From CAZFLY01 sp964519995 (GTDB lineage Bacteria > Planctomycetota > Phycisphaerae > Sedimentisphaerales > Anaerobacaceae): DNA of 21,052 nt. Shown one piece after another: positions 13,700 to 20,946 of this stretch (positions are counted from its first letter, which is position 1; each line of letters begins with the position of its first letter). Under the pieces are notes generated by a model, which was given only the letters and a program-made list of their open reading frames with translations, searched no databases and was not told where the DNA came from. The position numbers were made by a program, and so were the translations under genes. The stretch is from the NCBI GenBank assembly GCA_964519995.1, contig CAZFLY010000050.1, positions 1-21,052 of the forward strand. The letters run 5' to 3'.

Positions 13700-14345
13700 T
13701 AAAACTGAGTTAGCTGAACGCATCAGGAAGATTATGCCGATACTTAAGAAGACTTACCCTGAGGCAAAAATTGCGCTGAAATTCGTTAATCCGTTAGAGC
13801 TTCTGATAGCGACAATACTTTCTGCCCAGTGCACAGATGTGCGGGTCAATATGGTAACGAAGGACCTGTTCAAAAAATACAAATCCGCAAAAAACTGGGC
13901 CAAAGCCAACATAAAGCAAATTGAAGAAGACATCAGAAGCACAGGCTTCTACCACAATAAGGCTATCAGTATCAAAGGGGCCACAACAAAAATTGTCGAG
14001 CAATTCAACGGTAAAGTGCCCGGCACAATGGAAGAACTCCTAATGCTTCCAGGAGTGGGCAGAAAAACTGCGAATGTCGTACTGGGCAACGCATTTGGCG
14101 TTCCGGGCATAGTCTGCGATACCCACGTTATCAGGTTGTCACGTCGGCTGGGACTATCCGATAACAGCGATCCCGTAAAGCTGGAATTCAATCTGGCCGA
14201 AATAGTACCAAAGAAGAACTGGATGCTATTTAGCGATCTTTTAATCTTTCATGGCAGAAATATTTGTAAAGCTCGTAAACCGGACTGTGACAATTGTCCG
14301 ATATCAAAATATTGTCCGGCGGCATCCAACCCGGCTTTGTGGTAA
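13671..14345 (+). CDS. nth: Endonuclease III
   Basis: A 224-residue DNA glycosylase/AP lyase that removes oxidised pyrimidines in base excision repair. The helix-hairpin-helix LPGVGRKTANVVL carries the catalytic Lys132, and VCDTHVIR the catalytic Asp150. The [4Fe-4S] cluster has the canonical C-x6-C-x2-C-x5-C spacing (Cys199, 206, 209, 215). LIATILSAQCTDVRVN is the conserved N-terminal motif. Length is normal. The first nine codons overlap the dsbD 3' end in another frame, indicating co-transcription and probable coupling. Confidence 0.96.
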   Translation: MAKKTKIKVDKTELAERIRKIMPILKKTYPEAKIALKFVNPLELLIATILSAQCTDVRVNMVTKDLFKKYKSAKNWAKANIKQIEEDIRSTGFYHNKAISIKGATTKIVEQFNGKVPGTMEELLMLPGVGRKTANVVLGNAFGVPGIVCDTHVIRLSRRLGLSDNSDPVKLEFNLAEIVPKKNWMLFSDLLIFHGRNICKARKPDCDNCPISKYCPAASNPALW

Positions 14346-14383
14346 AGTCCTAATCTCTTGAAACTTACTACGAGATACAAGAC

Positions 14384-15082
14384 ATGATGGATATTATTGA
14401 TAGTCCGGTCAAAGACCTGTGGCGAATCTTCAGAGTAATGGCTGAGTTTGTGGAGGGGTTTGATGAGCTTGCTACTGTTGGCCCGGCTGTATCTATATTT
14501 GGCTCAGCCAGGGAAAAGCCCACAGCTAAGTACTACAAACTTGCCACTCAGACGGCGTCAGAGCTTGCCAAGGCCGGCTTTGCAATAATAACCGGCGGCG
14601 GCAGTGGCATTATGGAAGCCACAAATAAAGGAGCGGCAGAAGCAGGCGGCAGAAGCATCGGCCTCAACATCGAACTTCCTTTGGAACAGATTCCAAACGA
14701 ATACCAGAACATCTCTATGCACTTTCGTTACTTTTTTGTGCGCAAGGTAATGTTTCTAAAGTACGCACACGGCTTCGTCGTCTTTCCTGGTGGTTACGGG
14801 ACTATGGATGAGTTCTTCGAATCGCTGGTGCTTATACAGACGCTAAAGCAGGCACACTTCCCTGTTATCCTGATGTGCAGTGAATACTGGGATGGACTAA
14901 CAAAGTGGATGAAGGAGAAAATGCTCGCAGAGCACAAATACATTTCACCGGAGGATTTGAATGTATTTACCGTTGTGGACGAACCAAGCGAGGCGGTTAA
15001 AATCATAGTCGACTTCAAAGAAGCGAAGGGGCGTGTTGGAATAGAACTGCCACCAGGAATGAGAAAAAACCAAATTGGTTGA
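14384..15082 (+). CDS. LOG family protein (TIGR00730-type)
   Basis: A 232-residue Rossmann-fold protein of the LOG family. The best-known members hydrolyse cytokinin riboside 5'-monophosphate (or related nucleoside monophosphates) to free base and ribose 5-phosphate. Signature elements are SIFGSAREKP (nucleotide-binding start), IITGGGSGIMEATNKGA, MHFRYFFVRKVMF and the catalytic PGGYGTMDEFFE. A short N-terminal extension (about 35 residues) precedes the fold. The physiological substrate in bacteria of this kind is uncertain. Two ATGs are adjacent (14384, 14387). The 38-bp gap after nth includes a TACGAGATACAAG tract just before the start. It is the last plus-strand gene and faces the pentapeptide gene end to end. 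Confidence 0.88.
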   Translation: MMDIIDSPVKDLWRIFRVMAEFVEGFDELATVGPAVSIFGSAREKPTAKYYKLATQTASELAKAGFAIITGGGSGIMEATNKGAAEAGGRSIGLNIELPLEQIPNEYQNISMHFRYFFVRKVMFLKYAHGFVVFPGGYGTMDEFFESLVLIQTLKQAHFPVILMCSEYWDGLTKWMKEKMLAEHKYISPEDLNVFTVVDEPSEAVKIIVDFKEAKGRVGIELPPGMRKNQIG

Positions 15083-15110
15083 TCATTAAGTGCTGTAAAT
15101 CTCTTTCCAC

Positions 15111-16433
15111 TTATCCTACCATACTGCTGAAAAACGTATAGGCTGCGGTCTTGGCGATAATAGGCCCTAAATCTTTGCCGAGCTCGACAATCTGTTTTGC
15201 AGCCTCTTTTACCTGTCCCTTGGCGATGTCTTTTATTGCCCCGCCAATAATATCCAATGCCGTCTTCTTTGCTATCTTTGTAAAACTTTCGCTTTCCTCC
15301 GACTCCGCCGAAATTGTTTTTTGCAGTTCAAGAGCATTGTGAATATGCTGCTGGATATTAATGGTAGAGCCATCCGTAGCTACTATAGCACCGGGACCAG
15401 CGTTGATAAGTTTGACCTCTTTGGGCGCATCTAAGGCACGCGCCAAAAGCTGATAATATCGATCCCTCTCAGATTCTAATTGTTTCAGTTTTATCTCATA
15501 TTCTTTCTGCACTTGTTGCAATGCTGGCTTTTTATGCTCTTCTTGTTGAACAGTAAATTTTATAGATGGTGCTAAGCCTCGTGCGTTTATGGAATCTATC
15601 TTTATATCGAATTCTGGCCGTTTTTCACGAATAGCCTGAACTACCCGGTCCATTATCAATGGATCGATAGGTGACATTCCATGCTCAAAGATATACTCGA
15701 TAGTAGGAAGTGCCGCATAAAGCCTCTCAAACTCCCCTGGCTCAAGGTCTCTATCCTTCGGAGACCTTTGTTCTCCCTTCTCGTCCCAATACACATATCT
15801 GCACTTAACGTCATCGATGATCCAATCGTCTCTAGCTGAACCATAAAGCTTTGCACCGGTCAATTCAGCTCCAGTCAAATCTGCCTTAATGAGTCCGGAC
15901 CATCTCAAATCCGCATTAGTCAGATGAGCACTCCGAAACTTCGTACATACGAGCGTCGCAAAGCTGAGATCTGCCCCCTCACCGTCTGCAAGGCTGAGAT
16001 CCGCATCAAAGATTTCAGCATCACTTAGGTTCGCGCTGCGGAGGCTAGCATCCCAAAGATTGGCATTAAAAAGGTTCGCCATGCGTAGGCCAGCCTTGCG
16101 GAGATTCGCATAGTGGAGGTCGGCCTTGTGGAGGATAGCGTCGTGGAGGTCGGCCTGGCAGAGGTTAGCCTCGTTTAGCTCTGCCTCGTGGAGATCAGCC
16201 TCATGCAGGTCCGCCTTGTGAAGGTCCGTATGAGAGAGGTTTGAGTGACCGAGTTTCGCCTCGCAGAGGTCTATTCCTCTGAGATTTGCTCCACTGAGGT
16301 TCATCCGACCAAGTTTGGCCCCGTGGAGGTCCGCGTTGCTTAGGTCAGGTTTAATTCGTGGATTTCCTTTTCGCCATTTGTTCCAAGCTTTGACGCCTTG
16401 TTTAAGGATTTTTAGATGTTCGGGATTAGCCAT
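15111..16433 (-). CDS. Pentapeptide-repeat protein with distinct C-terminal region
   Basis: A 440-residue protein. Residues 5-30 (HLKILKQGVKAWNKWRKGNP) are a cap commonly seen before cytoplasmic pentapeptide repeats. From 30 to about 199 runs a long array of A(D/N)LXX units (ADLHEADLHEAELNEANL), which should form a right-handed beta-helix. Residues 200-300 form a mixed, apparently globular region. A predicted coiled coil follows (about 302-335, QQVQKEYEIKLKQLESERDR), then NAGPGAIVATDGSTINIQQH, and an amphipathic, alanine-rich C-terminus (385-440) ending FFSSMVG. I recognise no enzyme motif. No signal peptide. In DNA the array appears as 15-nt periodic repeats. It stands alone, converging with the LOG gene. 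Confidence 0.85.
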   Translation of the reverse strand: MANPEHLKILKQGVKAWNKWRKGNPRIKPDLSNADLHGAKLGRMNLSGANLRGIDLCEAKLGHSNLSHTDLHKADLHEADLHEAELNEANLCQADLHDAILHKADLHYANLRKAGLRMANLFNANLWDASLRSANLSDAEIFDADLSLADGEGADLSFATLVCTKFRSAHLTNADLRWSGLIKADLTGAELTGAKLYGSARDDWIIDDVKCRYVYWDEKGEQRSPKDRDLEPGEFERLYAALPTIEYIFEHGMSPIDPLIMDRVVQAIREKRPEFDIKIDSINARGLAPSIKFTVQQEEHKKPALQQVQKEYEIKLKQLESERDRYYQLLARALDAPKEVKLINAGPGAIVATDGSTINIQQHIHNALELQKTISAESEESESFTKIAKKTALDIIGGAIKDIAKGQVKEAAKQIVELGKDLGPIIAKTAAYTFFSSMVG

Positions 16434-16439
16434 AACTTC

Positions 16440-16731
16440 TCTTAAATCCTAATATCTAAACTCGAAATCCTAAACAAACACAAATTATCAAATGACCAAA
16501 TGTTCAAAACTGTTTTTTGGTCAATTAAATACTTAAATTCTCTTTTTTGAAAACATTTGCTGAATGTCATTGCGAGGCCCGAAGGGCCGTGGCAATCTCT
16601 GGCTTAACAGTCAGATCAAATCATCGTTATCTCTGAGATTGCTTCGCTTCGCTCGCAATGACATAAAAGTCATTTTTGGTCATTTGAATTTTGAACATTA
16701 TTTCGAACTTCGAATTTCGGATTTCGTGCTT
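16440..16731. repeat. Repeat-rich gap: degenerate flanks around a nested element
   Basis: The left flank (about 16440-16515) and the right flank (about 16675-16731) contain words that are roughly inverted copies of each other. AAATGACCAAATGTTCAAAA on the left corresponds to GGTCATTTGAATTTTGAACA on the right. The right flank continues CGAACTTCGAATTTCGGATT and then TCGTGCT. They bracket the GTCATTGCGAGG element. From 16732 to 16837 I see nothing functional apart from ordinary AT-rich sequence. Confidence 0.5.
16566..16662. repeat. GTCATTGCGAGG-type dispersed inverted-repeat element
   Basis: A 97-bp element with imperfect terminal inverted repeats: GTCATTGCGAGGCCCGAAGG and GGCAATCTC on the left, GAGATTGC and TCGCTCGCAATGAC on the right. 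It is the uninterrupted relative of 7679-7796. The form is that of a non-autonomous, MITE- or REP-like element; there is no coding sequence. Confidence 0.8.
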
Positions 16732-16837
16732 TTTTATTATACCTTCTGAATCCTTATATCACAATTGTCTTGTCAGCCAGCAAGCGCGTAAATGACCAAG
16801 CTATAAAGCCCTGGGAAACAGAACTTAAGAGGCCCTC

Positions 16838-18223
16838 CTATACCGAGCGGTGTTTATTGAGTTGTAGAATTGAAGGCTTCTCTCTGGTGAATTTCACGCC
16901 TCGGCCCGTGACAATTTCCTTTTGTTCCCTGACAAAGTCAATGTACTGCAATAATGCCCATGCGGTGTTGTACCACCTCATCTGGTAACCCCTCTGATGG
17001 GCCTGTTTTTCCATCCGCAGGCGTTTGCCCTGATTAAAGGCCAGATAATCGAGCCCCCGAGCAATCTGTTCAACCGAAGGCTCACCCGGGTCTACCAGAA
17101 TGCCCCTCGCGTGCCGGCCAATTACAACACCAGGTGGACAGGCCTTATTGGAGTGAATCAGCTCAGCCGCATATCTGAATTTAGTAGCAATCGCAACCCG
17201 TCCTGCGCCAAGAGTATCTGCAAGAATACCGCTCGATATCTGCTGCATATCTAGATAAGGCAGAACCATGACGTTGGTCGCCCCGTAGAGCTTCAGAAGC
17301 GTTGTCTCATCAAGAAAAGTATCGAGAAAGACCACATCATATTGGTCAAAATCAGTCGTACCCAGCTCTTTGGTCTTACACCACTTCAGTTTCGAGTGTT
17401 CCAACACCTGGGCCAATATGGCTTGAAACTCCCGATAAGGGTCTCCGCCATCGGCCTTAACAAATTCCGGATGGCACTGCCCCGCAATCAAATAGACTGC
17501 TCTTTTTCTCTGTGCTTCGGTGCAGGACTCAGTAAGAAACTTCGCATACGCACGGATGCTGTACTGAATACCCTTATCAGAAGACAGCAGGCCCAATGTT
17601 GTGATCAAGAAGCGATTCTCAAGCCCATATTCTTTTTTGATCGCCAGGCGGTCGAATTGAGAAGGATGCTGCATCCTTATACCATGATCGATGTGCTTGA
17701 GCTTGGCCGGGTCAATTTTGTATGTACCGGATTCGAGTATCTGAATTGCGCTTTCGGTTGTCACGATAAGGCTGTCACTGTATTGGGCCAACTCCTGCAA
17801 AATCTTCCTTTTGTGCTCGTCCGGCTCGTCAAGAACAGTGTGTAAATACACCAGTGTCGTCATTCCCTCGGCGGTAAATGCCTTGGCCAAATCAACAAAA
17901 TTTGTTCCCTCTCCGTCATTGCCGTCTTTATCAGGGTCGAGCCCAAACTCATGTTGTAGTATCACAATGGTCGGATTTCCCGACTCTTTCGCTCGCGATT
18001 TAATATGCGTTATTATGTTGAGCCAGGATTCGGGATTATATTGATCGATAGTCAGATCAACGGGGATATCATATCGACAGTTATCCTTATCTATCGCTGC
18101 AATCCTGACATACCCAACTTCGCCAGTAAAGTGCGCAAGGGCCGTTGCTAAGTCTCGTGAGAATGTTCCGATGCCGCACTTTCTCGGCGGATACGTGCTG
18201 GCTATTCTAATGTTATATGCCAT
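16838..18223 (-). CDS. GT4-like glycosyltransferase
   Basis: A 461-residue GT-B fold glycosyltransferase, probably cytoplasmic. STYPPRKCGIGTFSRDLATA (9-28) is the N-terminal donor/acceptor loop typical of GT4-like enzymes acting on sugars such as mannose. VILQHEFGL and VYLHTVLDEP lie in the N-terminal domain, and TTLGLLSSDKGIQ begins the C-terminal Rossmann domain. VLPYLDMQQISSGILADTLG replaces the usual E-x7-E stretch, with GRVAIATK following. I recall such proteins beside GH130 phosphorylases, but none is in this window. Substrate is unassigned. The gene starts 21 bp after the truncated isomerase stop on the same strand, with AGGA upstream of the ATG, so it was probably co-transcribed with the sugar genes before the rearrangement. 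Confidence 0.83.
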   Translation of the reverse strand: MAYNIRIASTYPPRKCGIGTFSRDLATALAHFTGEVGYVRIAAIDKDNCRYDIPVDLTIDQYNPESWLNIITHIKSRAKESGNPTIVILQHEFGLDPDKDGNDGEGTNFVDLAKAFTAEGMTTLVYLHTVLDEPDEHKRKILQELAQYSDSLIVTTESAIQILESGTYKIDPAKLKHIDHGIRMQHPSQFDRLAIKKEYGLENRFLITTLGLLSSDKGIQYSIRAYAKFLTESCTEAQRKRAVYLIAGQCHPEFVKADGGDPYREFQAILAQVLEHSKLKWCKTKELGTTDFDQYDVVFLDTFLDETTLLKLYGATNVMVLPYLDMQQISSGILADTLGAGRVAIATKFRYAAELIHSNKACPPGVVIGRHARGILVDPGEPSVEQIARGLDYLAFNQGKRLRMEKQAHQRGYQMRWYNTAWALLQYIDFVREQKEIVTGRGVKFTREKPSILQLNKHRSV

Positions 18224-18244
18224 ACCACATTCCTAATATATGCT

Positions 18245-18582
18245 TCACAGCATCGCCAAAACACCTTTGACATAACCAACCGATCCAGCAAGACCAGGCA
18301 GCGGATCATCCTCGTCTTTTTCATATTCAAACGCCGCCACGCCAGTGTATCCAATTTTTATAAGAGTCTCCAGTAAAGCTGGAATATCGATTACACCTCG
18401 TCCCACTTCTACGTTGCGTCCATTGGCTGTCGCTTCAGTAACATCCTTGATGTGTACATCCAATAGTCTGTCCGCATATCTCTTCACAGATTCTGCAGGG
18501 TCAATTCCTGCACGCATGGTATGTCCAATGTCGTTGCATATACCTATGCGCTTATCCAGATTTTTGATCTTCTCATACACGC
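18245..18582 (-). pseudogene. Truncated sugar phosphate isomerase/epimerase (C-terminal part)
   Basis: About 112 codons remain of a TIM-barrel sugar phosphate isomerase/epimerase (AP-endonuclease-2 superfamily); full-length members are usually about 270-300 residues. Visible are YEKIKNLDKRIGICNDIGHT (metal-binding Asp/His), LLDVHIKD, NVEVGRGVIDIPALLE and the terminal AFEYEKDEDDP. The N-terminal half is missing. At 18583 the reading frame runs into sequence copied from the ftsH 5' region and stops at a TAG 38 nt further upstream (18620-18622). A GTG at 18580 could start a remnant peptide, but half of the barrel and its active site are gone, so it is called a pseudogene. The breakpoint coincides with the edge of the ftsH-derived patch. 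Confidence 0.82.
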
Positions 18583-18652
18583 CGACACTGTGGTTAAGGC
18601 AATGAGAACAACCTCTTGGCTATGAGTAAAAAGGGAAATAAAACAACCAGCC
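18583..18652 (+). repeat. Displaced 70-bp copy of the ftsH initiation region
   Basis: This matches 9754-9823 at 67 of 70 positions, in direct orientation and offset by 8829 bp. Its left edge is where the isomerase frame loses family similarity, and its right edge is where the fucU frame does. The three differences are at 18599, 18604 and 18619. It carries the ftsH start codon (18622) but neither an intact ftsH nor the stop codon of the small ORF. Confidence 0.95.
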
Positions 18653-18792
18653 CATCAAGACGAATTAATTTTTGTGCTACCGAAGCGGCAGGAAAATTTC
18701 CGTCTGCAATAACTATTTCATTACCGTGCCCCATCTCCATAAGAATTTTGAGGAGATCCGGGCTCAAAATATTAGTATGTTCTTTAACATAA
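18622..18792 (+). other. Chimeric ORF: FtsH N-terminus fused to antisense fucU
   Basis: Beginning at the displaced ftsH ATG, the plus strand encodes MSKKGNKTTS (identical to FtsH 1-10) and then 46 residues read antisense through the fucU remnant, to TAA at 18790-18792. The copied 39-bp leader is also present, so translation signals may have come along. It is probably an accident of the rearrangement and not a selected gene. Confidence 0.3.
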
Positions 18793-18821
18793 AAAGCTCC
18801 TCTATTATAGAATTTCTTCAT
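18653..18821 (-). pseudogene. fucU: Truncated fucU/rbsD-family sugar mutarotase
   Basis: The N-terminal 57 residues of a RbsD/FucU-family mutarotase, which interconverts sugar anomers such as those of L-fucose. ILSPDLLKILMEMGHGNEIV followed by IADGNFPAASVA is the unmistakable family signature and includes the active-site His. Full-length proteins have about 140-150 residues, so the C-terminal 60 percent is missing. The frame continues past the junction through reverse-complement ftsH sequence as a meaningless tail to about 18594. The ATG at 18821 overlaps the end of the dehydrogenase gene by 17 bp. The match breaks exactly at the right edge of the ftsH-derived patch. Confidence 0.85.
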
Positions 18822-19866
18822 CGAATACAACAGCAACTTTTCCGCATTTCCCGCTTGCCATAAGCGAATAAGCATCACTAGCATCATCCAGTTTGAACCT
18901 ATGAGTAATTAACGCGTCCGGCTTAATATTCCATCTAACCAATCGTTTAACAAGTTCCTCCATACGCCAGATATTTGTTACCCATGAACCATAAATAGTT
19001 TTCTGGTCGTGAATAATATCTCTCGATGGCTGAAACTCACATGTACCACCTTCTCCAAGAAATACAATTTTCCCCCATTTGCGTGCAGCTTGTATACATG
19101 TAAGTCGTGCCTTGTTATTGGCAGAACAATCGATTGATCTTTCCACACCATTCCCCGAAGTCAAATCCCGGATTTGTTCAACATTATCCTCGCCAGCTTT
19201 AATTACCTCATCGAACAACCCCGTATTTTTCGCAATGGATAATCTTTCATCAATAACTTCAATTCCAAATATTTTTTGTGCGCCCATTGCTTTACATAGC
19301 ATAGCTGAAGATAGTCCTACCGGCCCTAAACCTGTTATTAAGACAGCATCATTTCCGCTAACACCAATTTTTTCCAAACCTTCGTAAACGGTTCCGAAAC
19401 CGCATGCAACCTGGGCGCCATCAGAATAGCTTAATTCATCAGGTAAATAAACAAGGTCTTTTTCTTCAGCAAGTAAATATTCTGCCATACCACCATCGCG
19501 CTGCCAGCCGTAAGCGCGTCTGTACTCACTAGTACAAGATATCATATATCCTCGTCTGCAGTCGTTACAAACACCGCAGCCGGAAATATGATAAACAATT
19601 ACACGATCATCTTTTTTGAATCCGCGGCACCCGGGACCGGTTTCTACAATTTGACCGGATGGTTCATGTCCGGCAATCATTCCTGGCTGATATCCTTCAG
19701 GACCTTTACCTAAATGTTCATGATATATGCATCGTATATCTGAACCGCAGATTGTAGATGATTTCATCTTTATTAAAACTTCACCATGCTTTGGAACAGG
19801 AATATCAAATTCTTTCAACTCAACTGTACTGTTCCCAGGTAAGATTGCACCAATCATTTTTTCCAT
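18805..19866 (-). CDS. Zinc-binding alcohol/polyol dehydrogenase
   Basis: A 353-residue medium-chain dehydrogenase/reductase that would oxidise a sugar or polyol with NAD(P). Cys40 (TICGSD) and His67-Glu68 (AGHEPSG) are catalytic zinc ligands. Cys97, 100, 103 and 111 (GCGVCNDC and SC) are the structural zinc lobe. GLGPVGL in the second half is the Rossmann nucleotide loop, and IEVIDERL follows at the position where cofactor preference is set. With fucU and an aldo/keto reductase beside it, L-fucose or related sugar metabolism is plausible but inferred. An AAGG ribosome binding site precedes the ATG. The gene is AT-rich compared with those left of 18583. Length is normal and it appears intact. 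Confidence 0.88.
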   Translation of the reverse strand: MEKMIGAILPGNSTVELKEFDIPVPKHGEVLIKMKSSTICGSDIRCIYHEHLGKGPEGYQPGMIAGHEPSGQIVETGPGCRGFKKDDRVIVYHISGCGVCNDCRRGYMISCTSEYRRAYGWQRDGGMAEYLLAEEKDLVYLPDELSYSDGAQVACGFGTVYEGLEKIGVSGNDAVLITGLGPVGLSSAMLCKAMGAQKIFGIEVIDERLSIAKNTGLFDEVIKAGEDNVEQIRDLTSGNGVERSIDCSANNKARLTCIQAARKWGKIVFLGEGGTCEFQPSRDIIHDQKTIYGSWVTNIWRMEELVKRLVRWNIKPDALITHRFKLDDASDAYSLMASGKCGKVAVVFDEEIL

Positions 19867-19899
19867 ATTCTTTACCTTCTTTTTTTTAATATATGATTT

Positions 19900-20922
19900 T
19901 TATCCCAGAGTTATTTCTCCGTTTAGATCCCATAAATCTTCCCAACTTTGGTTTTCTTTCCAAAGAAATACCTGACCTTTTATTAACCTGCAATTCTTAT
20001 CAATTTTTGAAATCTCTTGCATATCTTCTACTGTCAAATGAACATTAACTGCAGCCTCAAGATTTTCAAAAAAGTGATTTACCGAAAAAGGAATCGGAAT
20101 TTGCCCGCGTTGAATTGCCCATTTAATTGCTACTTGTGCAGGCGTAATTTTTAATCGTTCTGCAATAGATAATATTATTTTGTCTTCAAGGTCGACTGTA
20201 TCCTCCGTGGTTCTATCGCGTTCAGGGCGTCCAGGTGAACCGAGCGGGCAATAGGCAATTGGCTGAATATTATTCTTCAAACAAAACTCAAACAATTCCG
20301 GCTGCTGAAAATGAGGATGCAATTCCATTTCGTTGCATGCAGGTTTTATTTTTGCATCTCTTAATAGAAGCTTCAACTTGGGAATCGTCATATTGGATGT
20401 TCCGATATTTTTTACCAGACCTTCATCAACTAACTTTTCCATTTCACGCCAGGTCTTCATATAATTTTCATGAATGTAAGGTTTTGCGTTCGGGCTCCGC
20501 GATGTAACATCGCATTTGGGCGGATGATAATTTGTAAAGGGCCAGTGTACAAGATAAAGATCAAGATAATCTATTTGAAGATCTGCCAATGACTGTCTGC
20601 ATGATTCTGTAACGTGGTCGTGCATATCGTTCCAGACTTTTGAAGTAATCCGCAAATCTTCTCGTTTAAGAAATTCGCTTTTAAATATTTCTTTCAGAAC
20701 ATAACCGATGTTTTTTTCATTCCCGTAAACTGAGGCGCAGTCAATGTGCCTGTAACCTGCGTAGATTGCTTTTTTAACTGTCTCTGCTACAGTTTCTGCA
20801 GAGACCGAATCAGAGCCGAACGTTCCGAGTCCAATGCAAGGAATTTTATTCCCTGTATTTAGAGTAACTTTCGGGATTAAATTCGGATTTATATGTTTTC
20901 CGTTGGTATCGTTCTTCATCAT
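19900..20922 (-). CDS. Aldo/keto reductase
   Basis: A 340-residue NADPH-type aldo/keto reductase with the full catalytic tetrad: Asp61 and Tyr66 (HIDCASVYGNE), Lys95 (ITSKVW) and His126 (LVHWPF). It starts KVTLNTGNKIPCIGLGTFG, and the family's second signature KNIGTSNMTIPKLKLLL is present. The phosphate-binding segment near the C-terminus (IPIPFSVNHFFENLEA) deviates from the usual IPK(S/T) (the Lys is replaced by Pro-Phe), which may alter cofactor preference. It is the first gene of the minus-strand sugar cluster, 33 bp before the dehydrogenase. Two ATGs are adjacent at the start. The leader directly abutting them is a perfect AT palindrome and contains no Shine-Dalgarno sequence. Confidence 0.9.
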   Translation of the reverse strand: MMKNDTNGKHINPNLIPKVTLNTGNKIPCIGLGTFGSDSVSAETVAETVKKAIYAGYRHIDCASVYGNEKNIGYVLKEIFKSEFLKREDLRITSKVWNDMHDHVTESCRQSLADLQIDYLDLYLVHWPFTNYHPPKCDVTSRSPNAKPYIHENYMKTWREMEKLVDEGLVKNIGTSNMTIPKLKLLLRDAKIKPACNEMELHPHFQQPELFEFCLKNNIQPIAYCPLGSPGRPERDRTTEDTVDLEDKIILSIAERLKITPAQVAIKWAIQRGQIPIPFSVNHFFENLEAAVNVHLTVEDMQEISKIDKNCRLIKGQVFLWKENQSWEDLWDLNGEITLG

Positions 20923-20946
20923 AGATATATATATATATATATCTAT
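20921..20946. repeat. (AT)9 dinucleotide tract in a 26-bp perfect palindrome
   Basis: ATAG, nine AT units (20925-20942) and CTAT form a perfect 26-bp palindrome whose left end overlaps the aldo/keto reductase start codon. In RNA it would fold into a hairpin abutting the ATG. A TATAGT/TATAAA-rich stretch lies just beyond (20947-20957). Confidence 0.85.

Noticed and set aside
16075..16330. Regular 15-nt tandem repeats resembling a non-coding satellite
   Set aside because: The period is five codons in frame with the pentapeptide-repeat protein, so coding structure explains it.
18594..18887. A 97-codon minus-strand ORF as a complete gene
   Set aside because: Its first 22 codons lie in the dehydrogenase gene and its last part is reverse-complement ftsH sequence; only residues 23-79 are genuine (truncated FucU).
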